A stretch of DNA of 16,092 bases from Candidatus Helarchaeota archaeon (lineage in GTDB: Archaea > Asgardarchaeota > Lokiarchaeia > Helarchaeales > HEL-GB-A): contig JAEOSY010000606.1 of the NCBI GenBank assembly GCA_016840125.1, positions 1 to 16,092 of the forward strand. The letters are read 5' to 3'. The notes beneath the pieces are model-generated. The model was not told the origin of the DNA. It made no database searches and was given only the letters and a program-made list of their open reading frames with translations. Made by a program: the position numbers and the translations under genes. Below, one piece after another: positions 14,911 to 16,092 of the stretch; the stretch's first letter is position 1; each line of letters begins with the position of its first letter.

Positions 14911-15390
14911 TCAAGTCTGCTCGTCATAGTAATACTTGATTACACCTTTTCCAGCAAGCGCTACCATTACTGAAAATCCCACACCAACTGCAGATATAAT
15001 GATGAAAAATATGTAGAATCCTTCGACTCCATCGCCTAGTTTGTCAATTAATTGGCCGACATTGGCACTAATTTGTAAGGCGGTTAAAATGATTAAGACA
15101 GTACCCATAGCAGCTATAGCAATTCCGAAGATAAGTGTGATATATTCGGTCTCCTCGTAAATCTTTAACCCTATGATCGCGACAGCCACAATAATAGCAG
15201 GGAAAACTATGCCCCATCCTATCATTAAAACGCGGTCGCGTACAAAATCAGAGTGATCCCATCCTAAGCCTAAACCATCAGCAACCAGCCAAAGGATGAA
15301 ATGGACAATGACCGCTGCGATCATGCCACCAATGATTAAAGCAGACCAGATTATCGCTTTTTTAAATGGAGGAGTTTCTTCGATACTCAT
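14911..15390 (-). CDS. Small four-helix membrane protein of unknown function (second)
   Basis: This 159-residue protein has a short polar N-terminus (MSIEETPPFKK). Four hydrophobic helices lie at about residues 11-36, 52-73, 80-105 and 125-147. A hydrophilic loop after helix 1 contains GLGWDHSDFVRDR. The C-terminus YYYDEQT is acidic and aromatic. I recognise no family and no catalytic motif. It shows no obvious similarity to the other small membrane protein at 12562-13008. A TATA-like box 25 bases before the ATG and an oligo-T tract after the stop mark it as a single-gene unit. It is divergent from the nitroreductase gene. Confidence 0.7.
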   Translation of the reverse strand: MSIEETPPFKKAIIWSALIIGGMIAAVIVHFILWLVADGLGLGWDHSDFVRDRVLMIGWGIVFPAIIVAVAIIGLKIYEETEYITLIFGIAIAAMGTVLIILTALQISANVGQLIDKLGDGVEGFYIFFIIISAVGVGFSVMVALAGKGVIKYYYDEQT

Positions 15391-15408
15391 TCTAATCCCA
15401 TTTATTAT

Positions 15409-15420
15409 GTTATAATAAAG
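15409..15420 (-). promoter_or_regulatory. TATA-like promoter of the minus-strand small membrane protein
   Basis: On the minus strand, CTTTATTATAAC is centred about 25 bases upstream of the ATG at 15390. This is the spacing for a leaderless transcript. No Shine-Dalgarno sequence is needed or seen; GGGATTAG next to the ATG is too close to act as one. Confidence 0.5.
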
Positions 15421-15449
15421 TAAGAAGATTGTAGAATATTATTATATTA

Positions 15450-15460
15450 ATATTTATATT
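15450..15460 (+). promoter_or_regulatory. TATA-like promoter of the nitroreductase gene
   Basis: ATATTTATATT is the best TATA match in the gap. Transcription would begin near 15480, about 40 bases before the nitroreductase ATG. AAGGATCTGGAAAG just before the ATG offers a weak ribosome site. Confidence 0.4.
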
Positions 15461-15519
15461 AATTATTGCGGAGATATGTCAAAGTTCCCCATTTTAACTC
15501 AGAAGGATCTGGAAAGAAA

Positions 15520-16092
15520 ATGAAGGTTAGTGAAGCTATTTTACGGCGAAGGAGTGTTCGGAAATTTACTGATATACCCATTCCCATGGAAAATTTAATT
15601 AAGATCGTCGAAGCCGCAAGGTGGGCCCCGACGGCGACGAATCGCCAAAAAACACGCTTTGTAGTCGTGACAGATGACGATCTTCTTAAAAAGGTTGCAG
15701 AAAATGCAAAGATAGTGTTCTATAAACAAAAACATGCAGCTCAATCGAAAGCGATGGTTGTGGTTTGTTTAGATAGTACTGCATGGGTAGAAGAGGTGGG
15801 AGCATCTATTATGAACATGACCCTTTTAGCTTTCTCGCTAGGAATAGGTTCATGTTGGATAGGCGCTTTCGATCGCGAAAGAGTAAGAGAGCTTTTGAAA
15901 ATCCCCCATAATTATAAACTGTATGCACTCATACTACTTGGCTATTATAAACAGATACCAAAACCAGCACCACGTTTAGAATTAGGAAAGATCGCTTTCT
16001 TAAATCAATGGAGAAAATCCCTAGTGAAGCCAAAAGCAAGTATTCTACCAAAATCTGGAGTTTTATCAATTGCTTTGACAAAGCCCTTCGCC
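15520..16092 (+). CDS. Nitroreductase-family flavoprotein (3' end outside window)
   Basis: The first 191 residues of a gene that remains open to the window edge. Residues 1-15 read MKVSEAILRRRSVRK, the family's opening with the Arg cluster that holds the FMN phosphate. AARWAPTATNRQ (near 34-45) matches the APSxxNxQ motif, and GIGSCWIGAF (near 108-117) is the other flavin/dimer segment. The family reduces nitro compounds, quinones, enones or flavins with NAD(P)H, or acts in dehalogenation or cofactor synthesis; the substrate is not evident. The recognisable domain seems to end near residue 165 (RLELGKIAFLNQW). At least 26 further residues follow, so a short C-terminal extension or second domain is present. 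The start matches the family's usual first residues. TTG at 15466 is in frame but unlikely. Confidence 0.88.
   Translation, partial: MKVSEAILRRRSVRKFTDIPIPMENLIKIVEAARWAPTATNRQKTRFVVVTDDDLLKKVAENAKIVFYKQKHAAQSKAMVVVCLDSTAWVEEVGASIMNMTLLAFSLGIGSCWIGAFDRERVRELLKIPHNYKLYALILLGYYKQIPKPAPRLELGKIAFLNQWRKSLVKPKASILPKSGVLSIALTKPFA

Noticed and set aside
1..16092. tRNA, rRNA, CRISPR, insertion sequence, prophage or toxin-antitoxin content
   Set aside because: No transposase or integrase motifs, no repeat-spacer pattern and no tRNA-like cloverleaf were seen. The window looks like stable chromosomal DNA.

Overview
The window looks archaeal, with moderately AT-rich DNA (about 40% GC by eye). Several genes have TATA-like boxes 24 to 27 bases before the start codon, as expected for leaderless archaeal transcripts. 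T-rich tracts without hairpins follow some genes. A TrmB-type regulator and a very large, sequon-rich surface protein fit the same picture. An Asgard-type or related archaeon is plausible, but no marker gene here proves it. I see no rRNA, tRNA, CRISPR array, insertion sequence or phage gene.

Bases 1-415: the start of a TrmB-like winged-helix regulator (minus strand, cut by the window edge) faces a divergent operon. The 106-base gap holds two face-to-face promoters and four copies of one half-site (TTAGTA/TACTAA) forming two palindromes.

Bases 416-11012: one co-directional block of six genes. It encodes (1) a 1531-residue membrane-anchored surface protein with a TgpA-type transglutaminase-like fold whose nucleophile position is Ser instead of Cys, about seven Ig-like repeats, one C-terminal membrane helix and a cytoplasmic DUF4129-like domain; (2) a free-standing soluble copy of that DUF4129-like domain; (3) a DUF4350-like membrane protein; (4) a MoxR-family AAA+ ATPase; (5) a DUF58/VWA-like protein; (6) an unrecognised multi-pass membrane protein. 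Transglutaminase/DUF4129, DUF4350, MoxR and DUF58 genes are often neighbours in bacteria and archaea. MoxR ATPases are generally thought to remodel or mature partners together with VWA-type proteins. The inference is a membrane machine in which cytoplasmic MoxR/DUF58 acts on the DUF4129/DUF4350 proteins and, through them, on a large extracellular protein.

Bases 11018-12418 (minus strand): a nitrilase-superfamily amidohydrolase with an unusual Cys cluster, followed 18 bases later by an unrecognised 154-residue protein.

Bases 12562-16092: a small four-helix membrane protein; a PfkB-family sugar kinase (fructokinase-like) and a HAD phosphatase in a two-gene operon; a second small membrane protein on the minus strand; and a nitroreductase-family gene that runs off the right edge. 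These look like ordinary metabolic and membrane genes unrelated to the large operon. No gene-free stretch exceeds 300 bases.
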